Shown piece by piece: positions 26,401 to 37,288 of a stretch of 64,000 nucleotides of DNA (position 1 is its first letter; each line of letters opens with the position of its first letter). Source of the stretch: Rattus norvegicus (Eukaryota; Chordata; Mammalia; Rodentia; Muridae). The position numbers were made by a program, and so were the translations under genes. The notes under the pieces were generated by a model. It ran no database searches. It was not told the DNA's origin and worked only from the letters and a program-made list of their open reading frames with translations. The stretch spans positions 918,001-982,000 of the forward strand of contig NW_026947368.1 of assembly GCF_036323735.1 (NCBI RefSeq), given 5' to 3'.

Positions 26401-28044
26401 AACCTGGAGATTGTTTCCTATCAAAACAGAGCCTTTCTGTTCTGTTCTGTTCTTTCTTTTCTTCCTCCTCCTCTTCATCCTTTTTTCTTCTTACTTCTCT
26501 TCCTCTATTTTCTTCTTTTTTTGATAGATCCAATTAGGATCACTTGCCTTTACCTCATACTAACTGTCTAAAGGAAGCTAAGTAAGTCATATGCTGGTGT
26601 ATATTTATTTAATAAACCAGCTCTGAGGTGGGAGTACAGATTGGGAACACTCTGTTATAGTGTTTCTTGATTTCCATGATATAAATTTTCCCATCAGACC
26701 CAGTTTTATGCCACTTACTGTTGCATGTGGAGTTGAAAGAAGATGTACAGTAGACCAACAATGCACAGTGTTTCTATCATCCAGATAGAATATATGCAAC
26801 CTTTCGAAGTGTAGAGAAAAAGAGTTTACACCAGGAAGAAGTGATACATTTGAGTGTCTATTATTTTAACATATACCTAGCTGTAAGTTTATATGCCTTA
26901 CCGTTTAATAATGACTGTGTCAGCAAACAGTTATGTATCTTATGAGATAAGACCTACTGACTCCAGTTGTTCTAGGCCTGCAAGGTATCAGCTCTTTCTG
27001 ACTGTGCAATTCTTGTGTCAGTAAACGTCTGAGCATTTATTTGAATAAAATAATGACCCTAAGGTTCAAAAAGGCATTCAGAAATCAAAACCTATGTCTT
27101 TTCCAATGTTATTTCAAGTGGTTACAAACTATCTTGTGTGTTGTCTTATGTTTTATAAACCCTAGATATAAACAACAATTTTTTTAAACATAACACACTT
27201 TCATACCTAAAACCTAATTCAGAACCAGTTTATCGGTTATCTAGCCATATCTTGAAACTGGAGAACATCAAGGGGACAAATGAAATAACCAGAGGAGGAT
27301 TTCCGAAAGCAAATGGCACTCAAAACCAAAAAGTTTAAAATGTATGACTATGTTTACAAATTGTTTTTATTCTGATTTGAATTTGATGTGCTTTATTGTG
27401 TTCTCAGAATAAAGCCAAAAGTTTCCAGCATAAAGACAGATTAGCCTTTGAATGGGTGATGCCTCAGTTGGGGGAGGCGTGGAGGGAATGTCATGTATCT
27501 CTGTAGCTTGCGGGAAGCTCAGCTCCATAAACATAAAGGGCAAGTAAGTGACTCATCATAACCTCTGTTGTGTTCTCAGCATTTTCTCTGGAGTCCTCTG
27601 TGCTCCTGAAGGGTAAGCATTGATGATCCAGTGTGTGAAGGATACTCTAAAGTTAAAAACACCCCAGATGCTCTTGGAGAGAAAGTGGTGCAGGCTCTTC
27701 CTGTGGTTTCTGCACTGTTTTTCTCCCCATCTTTTAACCTAAGCTGTCACCTAGTGGTAGAAGTTTAAATTTCATGTTTAGACATCAAAAGAGTACACTG
27801 AAATGCTACAGACCCCTAGTAAACATTTGTATAATTTTGTATACGGGTAGCTCAATGATTGTTGAGGCACATCAGAGAAGTCATATTTGTTATTAACCAT
27901 TGTTTGACAATGATTCTTTTAAGGATGTTTGTTTTAACAGTTTGATTTCTTTATGGTGTTATGAAGAATCTACCTTCACTAAGGAACTGTAATTCAATCT
28001 AGTAACCTTTTCTTTCCTTTTCCTCTTCTCTCCTCTTTCTCCAG
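26401..28044. other. Intronic DNA of the XPR1-like pseudogene, right part
   Basis: Pyrimidine-rich 26430-26520. The 27420-27740 stretch is less AT-rich and looks like unique intronic DNA. A pyrimidine tract leads into the exon III acceptor at 28016-28044. Confidence 0.5.
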
Positions 28045-28211
28045 AACAAAGTCACTCTGACACCATGGTGTTCTTTTACCTGTGGTCATCCTTTGCATCA
28101 TCAGCTCCTGCTATATCCTCATCTGGGATCTCAAGATGGACTGGGGTTTCTTTGATAAGAATGCAGGAGATAACAATTTCCTCTGTCAAGAAATTTTATA
28201 CCCCCAAAAAG
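28045..28211 (+). pseudogene. Xpr1-like pseudogene: XPR1-like pseudogene, exon III (EXS domain)
   Basis: A strong acceptor (CTCCTCTTTCTCCAG, ending 28044) precedes codons that read (E)QSHSDTMVFFYLW. A 1-nt deletion next to 28085 then shifts the frame. After it the match resumes one base over as SSCYILIWDLKMDWGFFDKN, followed by AGDNNF and a YPQK end near 28199-28210, the EXS-domain segment expected after exon II. The ORF starting at the ATG at 28065 is the frameshifted reading, not a separate protein. Where a GT donor would be expected after the lysine codon the DNA reads GCATGTG: either a rare GC donor or a lost one, depending on the true exon end. The phase joins exon II correctly. I could not find the following XPR1 exons in the window. 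Confidence 0.9.
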
Positions 28212-28779
28212 CATGTGTGGAACATTTACACTTATCTTAGATATATCTTTAGATAGGTCATACAGCAGTACTGACACAGGTCTAGTTAACTAATATGATT
28301 ACAAAACAATTATCCCAGATACCAATATAGTCCACAAAACACCGTATCTGTTTTTTTTTTTGTGTAGTAGAGCCAGTGGGACATTTGTTAGAATTGAGTG
28401 CCAACCCAATCAAAGTGGGAGAAAAAATATATATGTCATATATTGTATATAATATATTTTATATTATATTATATTATTTATGATTTTACTGGCATATTAG
28501 AGTTACAGGGCTAAGAAATGCTGAATTTTAAATTAAAAGAACAAGAATCCTTACACAGATGATTTAGTAAAGGTAAATGTGATTAGATATTGAAAACATT
28601 GAGCCATGAACTGGGAATCTAGCTGTCCTTATCCAATCGCAGCTGTACACCAACTAGGCCATTCAGACAGCGAAGTCTGCAGAAGATTATCAAAGTAAGA
28701 GTGTTAGACTTCATTAATTCTTGATAATTTTATTGGCCTAATGTTCTGCTGTGGATAGCATAGAGATTGAGTTAACAAT
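28212..28779. other. AT-rich DNA after exon III
   Basis: Contains an (ATATT)n-like stretch near 28430-28485. No further XPR1-like exon seen. Confidence 0.5.
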
Positions 28780-28965
28780 TTTTAAGGATTTATATATTAT
28801 TTCATGCATATGACTACCCTGTAGCTGTCTTCAGACACACCAGAAGAGGGCATCAGATTCCATAACAGATGGTTGTGAGCCACCATGTGGTTGCTGGGAT
28901 TTGATCTCAGGACATCTTGAGAGTGTTTTTAACTGCTGAACCATCTTTCTAAGCCTGAGTTAATG
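28780..28965 (-). mobile_element. B3 SINE, antisense
   Basis: CCAGAAGAGGGCATCAGATT, GGTTGTGAGCCACCATGTGG and CTGCTGAACCATCTTTCTAA are classical antisense B3/B2 landmarks. Confidence 0.93.
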
Positions 28966-29509
28966 TATTGACCTATATCAAAATGTCACCATTATGTCAA
29001 ATTTGTGTTTTGAAAAGAATGTGATTGTGGGGTCCTGGGCAGAGAAAGTTGCCTGTGAAGACTGGAGCAGCATACGTAAGCAAATGCTGTGTGTATCAGG
29101 GCCACGGGTGAGCCCTTGCAGGGAAGCAGTCATCCTCACATGAGAATTTAGGAAACATCACTGAGCATTGAACATACTTTTTTATAATTCTCAACTAAAG
29201 GGAAACAAGGGGCAGGGCCAGGTGTCAGCATGCAGGCACAAGCAGGCACAGGATGCAGATTTCAGTCCCTAGTACCGTTTTAAAGAAAGAAAGAAAGCAG
29301 GGACAGGTAAAGCTGCTTCATTATCACCACACATGGGATTTTTATGACTGTTGTTGTGTTGAGTAAACACTTGGACACATTTGTTTCCTGTGCTCACTGT
29401 GTAAGTTCAGTGGCTCTGTATCAATGCTAGTTTGTTTCCTGTCATACACTTCTCATTTGTAGAATTCCATACAGTGATATTGGCAAATAGATTCTTTCAG
29501 TCAGTTTCT
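28966..29509. other. Unassigned DNA
   Basis: An (AAAG)n run near 29284-29297 follows a possible SINE scrap. No gene seen. Confidence 0.45.
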
Positions 29510-29645
29510 TTATTATTATATATTTTGTTTTTTTTTTCTTTTTTCTTATTTTTTGGAGCTGAGGACTGAACCCAGGGACTTTCACTTGGTAGGCAAGCAC
29601 TCTACCGCATACCTAAATCCCCAAACCCTTATTATTTTATATTTT
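29510..29645 (-). mobile_element. ID element, antisense, with 17-bp target-site duplication
   Basis: Poly-T, then GGAGCTGAGGACTGAACCCA, GGCAAGCACTCTACCGCATA and AAATCCCCAAACCC: an ID element on the minus strand. It is flanked by 17-bp direct repeats at 29510-29526 and 29629-29645 that differ at one base, so this is a recognisable single insertion event. Confidence 0.92.
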
Positions 29646-30239
29646 AATGCTCTAGAAAATAAAGTTATACTTTCTTGAAATATAATCGTAAATTTATAAG
29701 AAAAAAGTGAAGAAGCCATTGTGCAGTCCAGTTTACCTTCATTCTGAAATCCTGTTACAGTGTCATACAAATTCTGCCTGCCTCCTCTCAATGAGGAACC
29801 TAGGTTGGGTGTGTGTGAAATGAAACTAGAAAGGGGACCATGAAAGGGTTAAAAAGAGCTATTAAGGCAGGAGGGGATGGTAGTGATCACAACATGTGAC
29901 ATGAAAATAGAAGAGGATACACTGTGTGGCAAGAAGAGGAGTTAGGGCAGGGGGTAGGAACTAATCTGAAGAATTCAGAATGAAGACTGAGGAGATGCCC
30001 TATGGAAACCATTTGCTGATTTTTGCTGGCATATTTTTTTTTATTTAAAAGCTAATTGTCAGCTCATTGATAATGTTTAAAACTGACTAATCAAAACATT
30101 TACAATTAAGGAGGCAAATGGGATGGATAATTACAAATGTTTGTCTATAGGGAGTGCAAAAAGAGAGCAGTACAAGGGGACTGATTGTAAGTTTTTGTTA
30201 ACCTTCTAGTTTAATGAATACACTTGTTTAAAGTTAAAA
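29646..30239. other. Unassigned DNA
   Basis: The purine-rich stretch 29825-30000 has the composition of an L1 3' UTR but I cannot place it. Confidence 0.4.
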
Positions 30240-30450
30240 TAGGATTGGAGGAATGGCTCAGTACCTAAGGAAACCTGTTGATCTTGGAGAGGAACTTGCT
30301 CAGTTCCCAGTACCGCATGACAGCTCACAGCCATCTGCAATTCCAATGCCTGGGACTCATTTTCTTCTCCTCACTTCTGAAGGGACTAGGTACACACAAG
30401 GTAAACTTACATACATTCGGGCAAACACACACATAAAAGAAGAATACTTT
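30240..30450 (+). mobile_element. B3 SINE, sense
   Basis: GGATTGGAGGAATGGCTCAG, GACAGCTCACAGCCATCTGC and CAATTCCAATGCCTGGGACT match a diverged B3. Confidence 0.82.
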
Positions 30451-31425
30451 TAAACACTAAATTAAATAAATACTCCCACTTAGTACCTAGCAGTTCTAGT
30501 TACCAAAATGGCACAGCCTTGAAATACTCTTTGAAGTGCTAATTTTGCTTTGTAATAAGTAAATTGTGTGTTCTGGGATTTTATGGCAGTTGTGTATTTA
30601 AGAATCTTGGATAAACTGCATTAGCAGAATACTATGATCAATGATGCTTCTCAAATCCAAGCCTCGATTTATTTTTCAACATCAAAAATAAAAGGCTACA
30701 GTTATGTGAGGGATGAAGAAATTAGTGTGCACATTGTTTCTGACACTGACATCTTGGAGAGAGAAGTGCTTCTAGTTGAGACTTCATCATCTCAATCTTT
30801 CAACTAGTATTACTCTGACTACCATGCATTGTCCATGACTCTTTATGTTTCTGAGTCAATAAGGATGATTAGCAGGCAGTTCTCTTTTTTATAACTTCTA
30901 TCATTTTCTCTAAATTAACAAGTTATTTGCTTCTTTAATTGGATATTTCTATATTTTCATTACAAATGTTATGTCCTTTTCCAGTTTCCTGTCCATAAGA
31001 TCTATGAGCGGTCCCCTCCAATTCCTCTATAACCACCCTTACTGCCCCTTGATATTCCCATGAACTGGGAGTTAAACCTAGGCATTAAACCAAAGGAGTT
31101 CTCCTTCCTTTGGTGACCAAAAAGGCCATACTCCTCCACAGTTGGAGCACTAGGTCGGTCCATATACATTCTTTTAATATTGGTTGAAAATGAAATTTCT
31201 GTTTTTTTTTGGCATTCTTGTTCTTATGGTGTTGACGCCCTTTCAGCTCTTGTAATCGTTTCTCAAAATCTAACAACAAGAGGTCCGTTCTCAGTTCACT
31301 GGTTTGACACAAGCTTTCACTTCTGAATTGGATGTCCTTGAGCTGTGTCTCTCAGGAAACATCTGCATCCTGTTCCTGGTAGCATGCCTTCTAAGATTCA
31401 ACAGTCTTATCTAGTTTTGGTGGCT

Positions 31426-31428
<3 letters not shown>

Positions 31429-31485
<57 letters not shown>
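31429..31485. repeat. (CA)n(TA)n microsatellite in unit B
   Basis: About sixteen CA units followed by about twelve TA units. Confidence 0.97.
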
Positions 31486-32490
31486 CATAATATAATGGAT
31501 AATATTCATATATTTACATATATATTTGGTGGCTCCTACACACATGAGATTAGGTATGATATTTACATTGATTCTTTGTAGCAAGCTCAATTATAAAGAA
31601 TCCACAAATGACAATGTCAAATAGAATCTCTCCTTTTCTTATGAAATTAGTAATGTTGAGGTGTCCCTGGACCTGAAGCCATTCCTCTCCTTTCCCATCC
31701 AAATGAATCTCATGTTTTGTCTGAAGAAAGAAGCATGATAAAATATCTAAAACCCTCCAGAGTGTCACAGGGAAAACAGCATGGTAGTTATTAGAGAACT
31801 GACATCTAATAGGACTACAGAACCTCATTCTATTGTCCATGTTGTCCTTTGCTTTATTGATGTCTCGTAATTTTTTTGGCAAATAAGGATTTGGGAGTTT
31901 ATCATTTGAAAAAGGTACAGAGTATTTACACTGTTATATTCATTCTATAGCTGTGCCATCTTTGTTGCCAAAATCATTGCAAAAAAATTGAAAAGGAAAA
32001 CATAAGTATTGATTACATATTCAGGAATATTAAAAGTCCCCTATCAAGGAATGTACAATAAAAAAATGTAATACAATATTCATTCAATTAAAGGTCTTGA
32101 TGGAAAATACGTGTCCTTGGTAAACAGAGAAAAACTAGGAATTGAACTGTACGTCACAGGAATGGACATGGGAATAAAATTATTATCCAGAAGAATCTCC
32201 TCCACTCCATGTTCCTAAACCTTTTCTACCCATACCAAGACCCTGACTAACTTTGTCCATTCAGAGCATGTAACCAATAATGAAGCAAAGAGAATTCTCT
32301 AGCTTTAGAGAGATGTAGTATGTAAAGGTTTCTACTGTGTCACAGAAGAGTCTCCTGTGAAGTGCACCCTCGAATCTGCTCAATGTAAATAAAGGATTTC
32401 AGTAGGTAGGCCATGGCAGCTCTCAGTGACAACATCATTAGGCCCTCCCTGAAAAATCTCTTGTATCCTGCATTTACCTAGCTTCTTCGG

Positions 32491-32498
32491 TGACATCA
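32491..32498. promoter_or_regulatory. CRE-like octamer TGACATCA (unit B/C junction)
   Basis: TGACATCA lies 69 bp before the start of unit C and differs by one base from the palindromic CREB/CREM site TGACGTCA. Function is untested inference. Confidence 0.35.
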
Positions 32499-33669
32499 CG
32501 AGTGTTTTTCTGACTGCAATTGAATCGCAGATATTCCTTCAATACCTCTAGGGTTTACTAATTGGCTCCTAATTCAGAGTAAACAGCCATTTGGGAGGGA
32601 GAACAAAGAGGAAGAAGATATCAGAGATGGGCGGAAGGAAGCTGACCTTCTGTCTTTGTATAAAAAAAAATGGAAGATATACATTAGCTATGGGAAAGCT
32701 TGGTGAGTCCTGCGTTGGTTTTGAATGAATTCTCTGAAGAGATAGCCTTGATCTGACCCTTCTACATATGGGTATCAGGAGTTGGGAGCCTCTCAGAAGC
32801 ATCTGGATTTCCCTGCTTGTTATGGGTCCTGGACTTCAGAGAGCTTATATCATTAATTTCTTACAAAATCCAAGAATTAGAAAGGGCATAGTTGTTTACC
32901 TGAAAGCTCCTGACTCTTATTATTTTTTTTTCACAGAAGAAAAAGTTTCTAAGGAAAAAGGAAAGACAGGTCTTTTGTCCGCAGCTCAGAGTAAGCTCCA
33001 TGATTTGGATTCATTTAGTGAAGTTTGTGTCTGACCCTTTTCTCTTTGATAGAGAAGTGATCCTAGTAGACACTTCATCGTCTCCATCTTTTCACTAGTA
33101 TTACTCTTACTTTTTAGATTTCTGAGTCAATAGGTGTGAATAGTTGGTCTTGCTCTTTAATTTCTTTCATTTTTTTATTTTTACCATACTTTATTCCTTA
33201 TTATTAATTGGATATTTCTATATTTATATTCAAATGTTATTTCCTTTTCCAATTTCCTCCCCATAAGATCCTTAAACAGACTCCTGCTCTTGTTCTATTA
33301 TGCCACTTACTGGCCCTTTATGTTCCATTGAACTGTGAGTCTAACACAGGGAGAACAAATGGGTTGTCCTTCCATTGATGCTTAAGAAGGACATAACCAG
33401 CCATAGTTTTGTCTGTGTACCTACATTGAATATTGGTTTAGTACCAGAGAGCACTGACTTATTTGCATTGTTGTTCATATGCGGTTAAAGCCCCTTCACC
33501 TCTTGTAATACTTTCTCAAAATCTACCAACAAGACATCCATTTTAAGTTCACTGGTTTGCCACTAGCACCCACTTTCGCATTTAATGTGCATGTCTCTAA
33601 GGAAAGATATATATCTGGTTCCTGGCAGAATGAACTTCTTAGCTTCATCAATCTTATCTATTTTTGGTG

Positions 33670-33670
<1 letters not shown>

Positions 33671-33709
<39 letters not shown>
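33671..33709. repeat. (CA)n microsatellite in unit C
   Basis: About nineteen uninterrupted CA units. Confidence 0.97.
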
Positions 33710-33712
<3 letters not shown>

Positions 33713-34681
33713 GATGGTTCCTGCAGTGATGAAGTAAGGTGGAATTTAAACATGGATTCTGTGCAACTAGGTCAAGAATGTAGAATCTTCAAATTAAAAT
33801 GCCAAATAGACTCCCTCCTGTTCTTATGAACCTACTGAAGTTCAGGGTTCCCTGGACTTCAGTAATTCCTCTCCCTGCCCATTCTCCTGAATCTTTTGTT
33901 TGGCCTGAAGAAAGAATCATGGTAAAGCATCCAAAACCCTGAAATCTGTCCCTGGGACACTGGAAGGTGATACTGTACTACTGATATCAAAAATCTAGAG
34001 AAAAAAATTCGATACTCAATGTGGTCCTCTGCTTTACTGATGTCTGAAAATTTTTGAAAAAAATAAGGATTTGGGAGTTTATTATTTGACGTACGTACAC
34101 AAAATTTACACTGTCATACTCACTGTGTACCCGGTCCCATTATTTGCCAAAATCATTGCAAAAAATTGAATTGGAAAACAATTTTTAATACATATTCAGG
34201 AATATATATATATATTATAATATATATATAATATCCCCTCTCAAGGAATGTAGGAAAAAATTAATACAATATTTCATCAATTGAAGATCTGTAAGAAAAA
34301 TACTTGTCTTTGAAAAACAGCGAAAACATAGGAAATTGAAGTGTATGTGACAAGAATGAACCTGGGAATATAATTATCCAGAAGAATCTCCTACAATCCA
34401 TGTTCCTAAACCTTTTCAACCCATGCCAAGATCCTGACTAACTTTCTCCATTCAGAACATCTAGCAACTAATGAAGCAAAGAGATGACTCTAGCTTTAGA
34501 GAGATGGAGTACATAAAGGCTTCCACTGTGTCACAAGAGACACTCCTGGAAAAGGCACTCTTGAATCTGGTCAATGTAGGGAAAGCTGTTTATCAGGTAG
34601 GCCATAGCAGCTCTCAGTGACATCATCATTAGGCCCATCCTGAAAAATCTCTTGTATCCTGGAGAGTCCTAGCTTCTTCTG

Positions 34682-34689
34682 TGATGTCA
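34682..34689. promoter_or_regulatory. CRE-like octamer TGATGTCA (unit C/D junction)
   Basis: TGATGTCA lies 69 bp before the start of unit D, at the homologous place to 32491 and 37044. It is the other single-transition derivative of TGACGTCA. Confidence 0.35.
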
Positions 34690-35930
34690 CAAATGTTTTT
34701 CTGACTGCAACTGCCTTTCAGATAATCCTTCAGTACCTCTAAGGTTTACTAATTGTCTCTAATTTAGAGTAAACAGCCATTTGGGAATGAGAAGAAAGAG
34801 GGTAAAGAGAAGAGTGTTGGGGAGAAAGAAGCTGGCCTTCTCTATTTGTATAAAAAAGAAAGAAATACTTGGTCCATTGGAAAGCTCAGTGAGACCTTGT
34901 TAGGGGTTGAGTGGGTTTGCTGAAGAGATAGCCTTTATCTGAGCCTTCAACATATGGGAATCAGGAGCTGAGGGCCTCTCAGAAGCATCTGGACTTCCTT
35001 GCTTGTTATGGTTCCTTGTAGTCAGAGAGTTTATATCATTAATTTTGTTATTCCAAAAGCCAGGTGTTGGAAAGGGCCCAGTTGTTTCCTGAGAGCTCAT
35101 GGCTTTTATATTTTTAACTGAAGGGAAAGGTCCCAAGGAAGAAGGAAAAGAAAAGTACTGTGTCCTCAGCTCGGAGTAAACCCCTCCTTGCTTTGTATTC
35201 CTACAGTGCAGTTTGTGTCAGTCCCTGACATCTGGGAGAGGGCAGAGCATCTATTTGAGACTTCATCATCTCAGTCTTTCCACAAGTACTACTCTGACTA
35301 CCATTCCCTGACAGTTACCCTTTAGATTTCTGCGTGAATAGGTGCGATTAGCTGGCAGTTAACTTTTCTTTTTTTCTCTCTTTTTTTATTTTTTAGCAAT
35401 TTTTATTGCTTTTTCTAATTGGATATTTTTATATTTACATTTTAAATATTATTTCCTTTTCCAGTTTCCTGTCCATGAGATCCCTAAACAGTCCCACTAA
35501 CCTTATTCTATAGCCCCCCTTACTGCACCACGACATTCCCTTGAACTGGGAGGCAAACCTAGGGAGGACCAAGGGCTTCTCCTTCCATTGGGGCCCAACA
35601 AGTCCATCCTCTGCTACCTATGCAGTTGGAACCATAGGTCTGTCCAGACACAGTCTCTGAATATTGGTTTAGCACCAGAAATCTCTGGTTAGTTGAAATT
35701 GTTGTTGTTGTGGGGTTGAAAGCCCATTCAGCTCGAGTAATCATTTCTCAACATCCATAAAAAAGAGGTCGATTTTGAGTTCTCTTGTTTGCCACTAGCA
35801 TTCACTTCTGTATTTGACATACTCTAGTTGTGTCTCTCATGAAAGATCTATATCAAGTTCCTGGCAGCATGCTCTTCTTAGCTTCAACAATCCTATCTAG
35901 TGACTGGTTTATCAATATATCAATCAATGT

Positions 35931-36072
35931 ATCTATATCTATATCTATATCTATATCTATATCTATATCTATATCTATATCTATATCATCTATATCTATA
36001 TCTATATCATCTATATCTATATCTATATCTATATCTATATCTATATCTATATCTATATCTATATATATATAT
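35931..36072. repeat. (TATATC)n microsatellite in unit D
   Basis: About 140 bp of a hexamer ATCTAT/TATATC with two ATC interruptions near 35986 and 36008, ending in TA units. Confidence 0.97.
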
Positions 36073-37043
36073 TTGGTGGCTCCTACTATTATGAGATTTG
36101 ATGAAATATTTACATGGATTCTGCGTAATTAGGTCAAGAATCCAGGATCCACAAATGACAATGCCAAATAGACTCCCTCGTGTTCTTACAACCTATTGAA
36201 GTTGAGGTTTCACTGGACCTCAAGCCACTCTTCTTGTCGCCCATCACCCAAAAACTGATGGTTAGCCTGAAGAATGAATCATGGTCAAACATCCAAAACC
36301 CTGTGGACCTGTCTTGCCATGGGACCACAGGAAGGTCGATATTAGAGAACTGATATCTAATAGAACCACAGAACCATATTCTGTACTCCATGTTGTCCTT
36401 TGCTTAACTGATGTCTGCTACTTAATGGATAAAATGAGGTTTTGGGAGTTTATCATTTGAAGGAGGTACACAATATTTACACTGTTATATTCGCTCTATA
36501 GCTAGGCCCCGTTTGTAGCCATATTCATTGCAAAAAATGTAATTCGAAAAATGAAATTTTTTAGTACACATGCAGGAAAATATAAATTGTCCCATGTGAA
36601 TGAATGTATAATCAGAAAATGTAGCACAATATTCACTCAATTAAAGGTCTATAGGGAAAATACTGGCACCTGGGAAACAGAGAAAACCTAGGGAATTGCA
36701 CTTTATGTCATAGAATTGGACCTGGGAATAACATTAATTTTCAGAAGAGTCTCCTTATCTCCGTGTTCCTAGATCTTTTCTACCCATGCCAAGCCCCTGA
36801 TAAACTTTCTCCATTCAGACCATTTAACCAGTAATGAAGCAGAGAGAAGTCTCTAGCTTTAGAGTGATGGAGTACGTCAAGTTTTCCACAGTGTCACAGG
36901 AGACATCCTGGAAAGGGCACCCTTGAATCTGGTCAAAATAAGGAAATCTGTTCAGCAGTCGGACTATGGCAGTTCTCAGTGACCTCACCATTAGGCCCTC
37001 CATGAAAAATCTCTTGTATCCTGGAGAGCCCTAGCTTCTTCTG

Positions 37044-37051
37044 TGACATCA
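37044..37051. promoter_or_regulatory. CRE-like octamer TGACATCA (unit D/E junction)
   Basis: TGACATCA lies 68 bp before the start of unit E, the homologous position to the other junctions. Confidence 0.35.
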
Positions 37052-37111
37052 CAAGTGTTGTTTGACAGCAACTGCCTCTCAGATATTCCCTCTTAGTAAC
37101 TATGGTTTAAT

Positions 37112-37250
37112 AATTGGCCTCTAATTCAGAGTAAAGAGGTATTTTAGAGGGAGCACATATAGGATGAAGAGATCAGAGATGGGGAGAAGGAAGCTGGACA
37201 CCTGTCTTGGCATAAAATAAAAGAAGAAATGTGTGGGTCTTGGGAAAATA
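37112..37250. repeat. Tandem-unit copy E (first ~140 bp only)
   Basis: AATTGGCCTCTAATTCAGAG and GATCAGAGATGGGGAGAAGG match the unit start. Homology fades after CTTGGGAAAATACC, where the decapeptide-repeat region begins. Confidence 0.85.
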
Positions 37251-37288
37251 CCCTGGGAGGATGGCTTTAGTTCTTTTGTTCTCTAGAT

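Larger units (their letters stand above)
30737..32559. repeat. Tandem-unit copy B (5'-truncated)
   Basis: Homology to units C and D begins near 30737 (TTTCTGACACTGACATCTTG, then GAGACTTCATCATCTC at about 30778) and runs to the start of unit C. It includes the shared antisense L1 piece (about 30920-31400), the microsatellite site and the CRE-like site at 32491. About the first 470 bp of the unit is missing. Confidence 0.88.
32560..34750. repeat. Tandem-unit copy C (complete)
   Basis: Starts AATTGGCTCCTAATTCAGAG and ends where the same motif restarts at 34751, a 2191-bp period. Landmarks in order: unit start, the GATAGCCTTGATCTGACCCT block at 32742, the shared mid block at about 33067, the antisense L1 3' UTR piece at about 33180-33660, a CA tract, the block AATCTTTTGTTTGGCCTGAAG near 33890, and the end with a CRE-like octamer. 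Open frames (for example 32768-33034) are not conserved between copies. Confidence 0.92.
34751..37111. repeat. Tandem-unit copy D (complete)
   Basis: A 2361-bp unit with the same landmarks as C. The extra length is largely the expanded TATATC tract. The embedded antisense L1 3' UTR piece is clear at about 35390-35900 (GCTACCTATGCAGTTGGAAC, then TTGTTGTTGTGGGGTTGAAA). Confidence 0.92.

Noticed and set aside
13725..28211. Processed (retrotransposed) copy of XPR1
   Set aside because: Introns of 1.2 kb and 12.8 kb with proper acceptors separate the exons, and there is no poly-A tail.
28065..28256. A 63-codon protein starting MVFFYLW
   Set aside because: Only the first seven residues are in the XPR1 frame; the rest is the frameshifted reading of XPR1-like exon III and its intron.
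32768..33034. Conserved protein of the tandem unit (88 codons, similar start at 210-464)
   Set aside because: The first few codons are shared, but indels between copies change the frame, so there is no sign of protein-level conservation.
35931..36072. CRISPR-like regularly spaced repeat
   Set aside because: It is a hexamer microsatellite without spacers, in vertebrate DNA.
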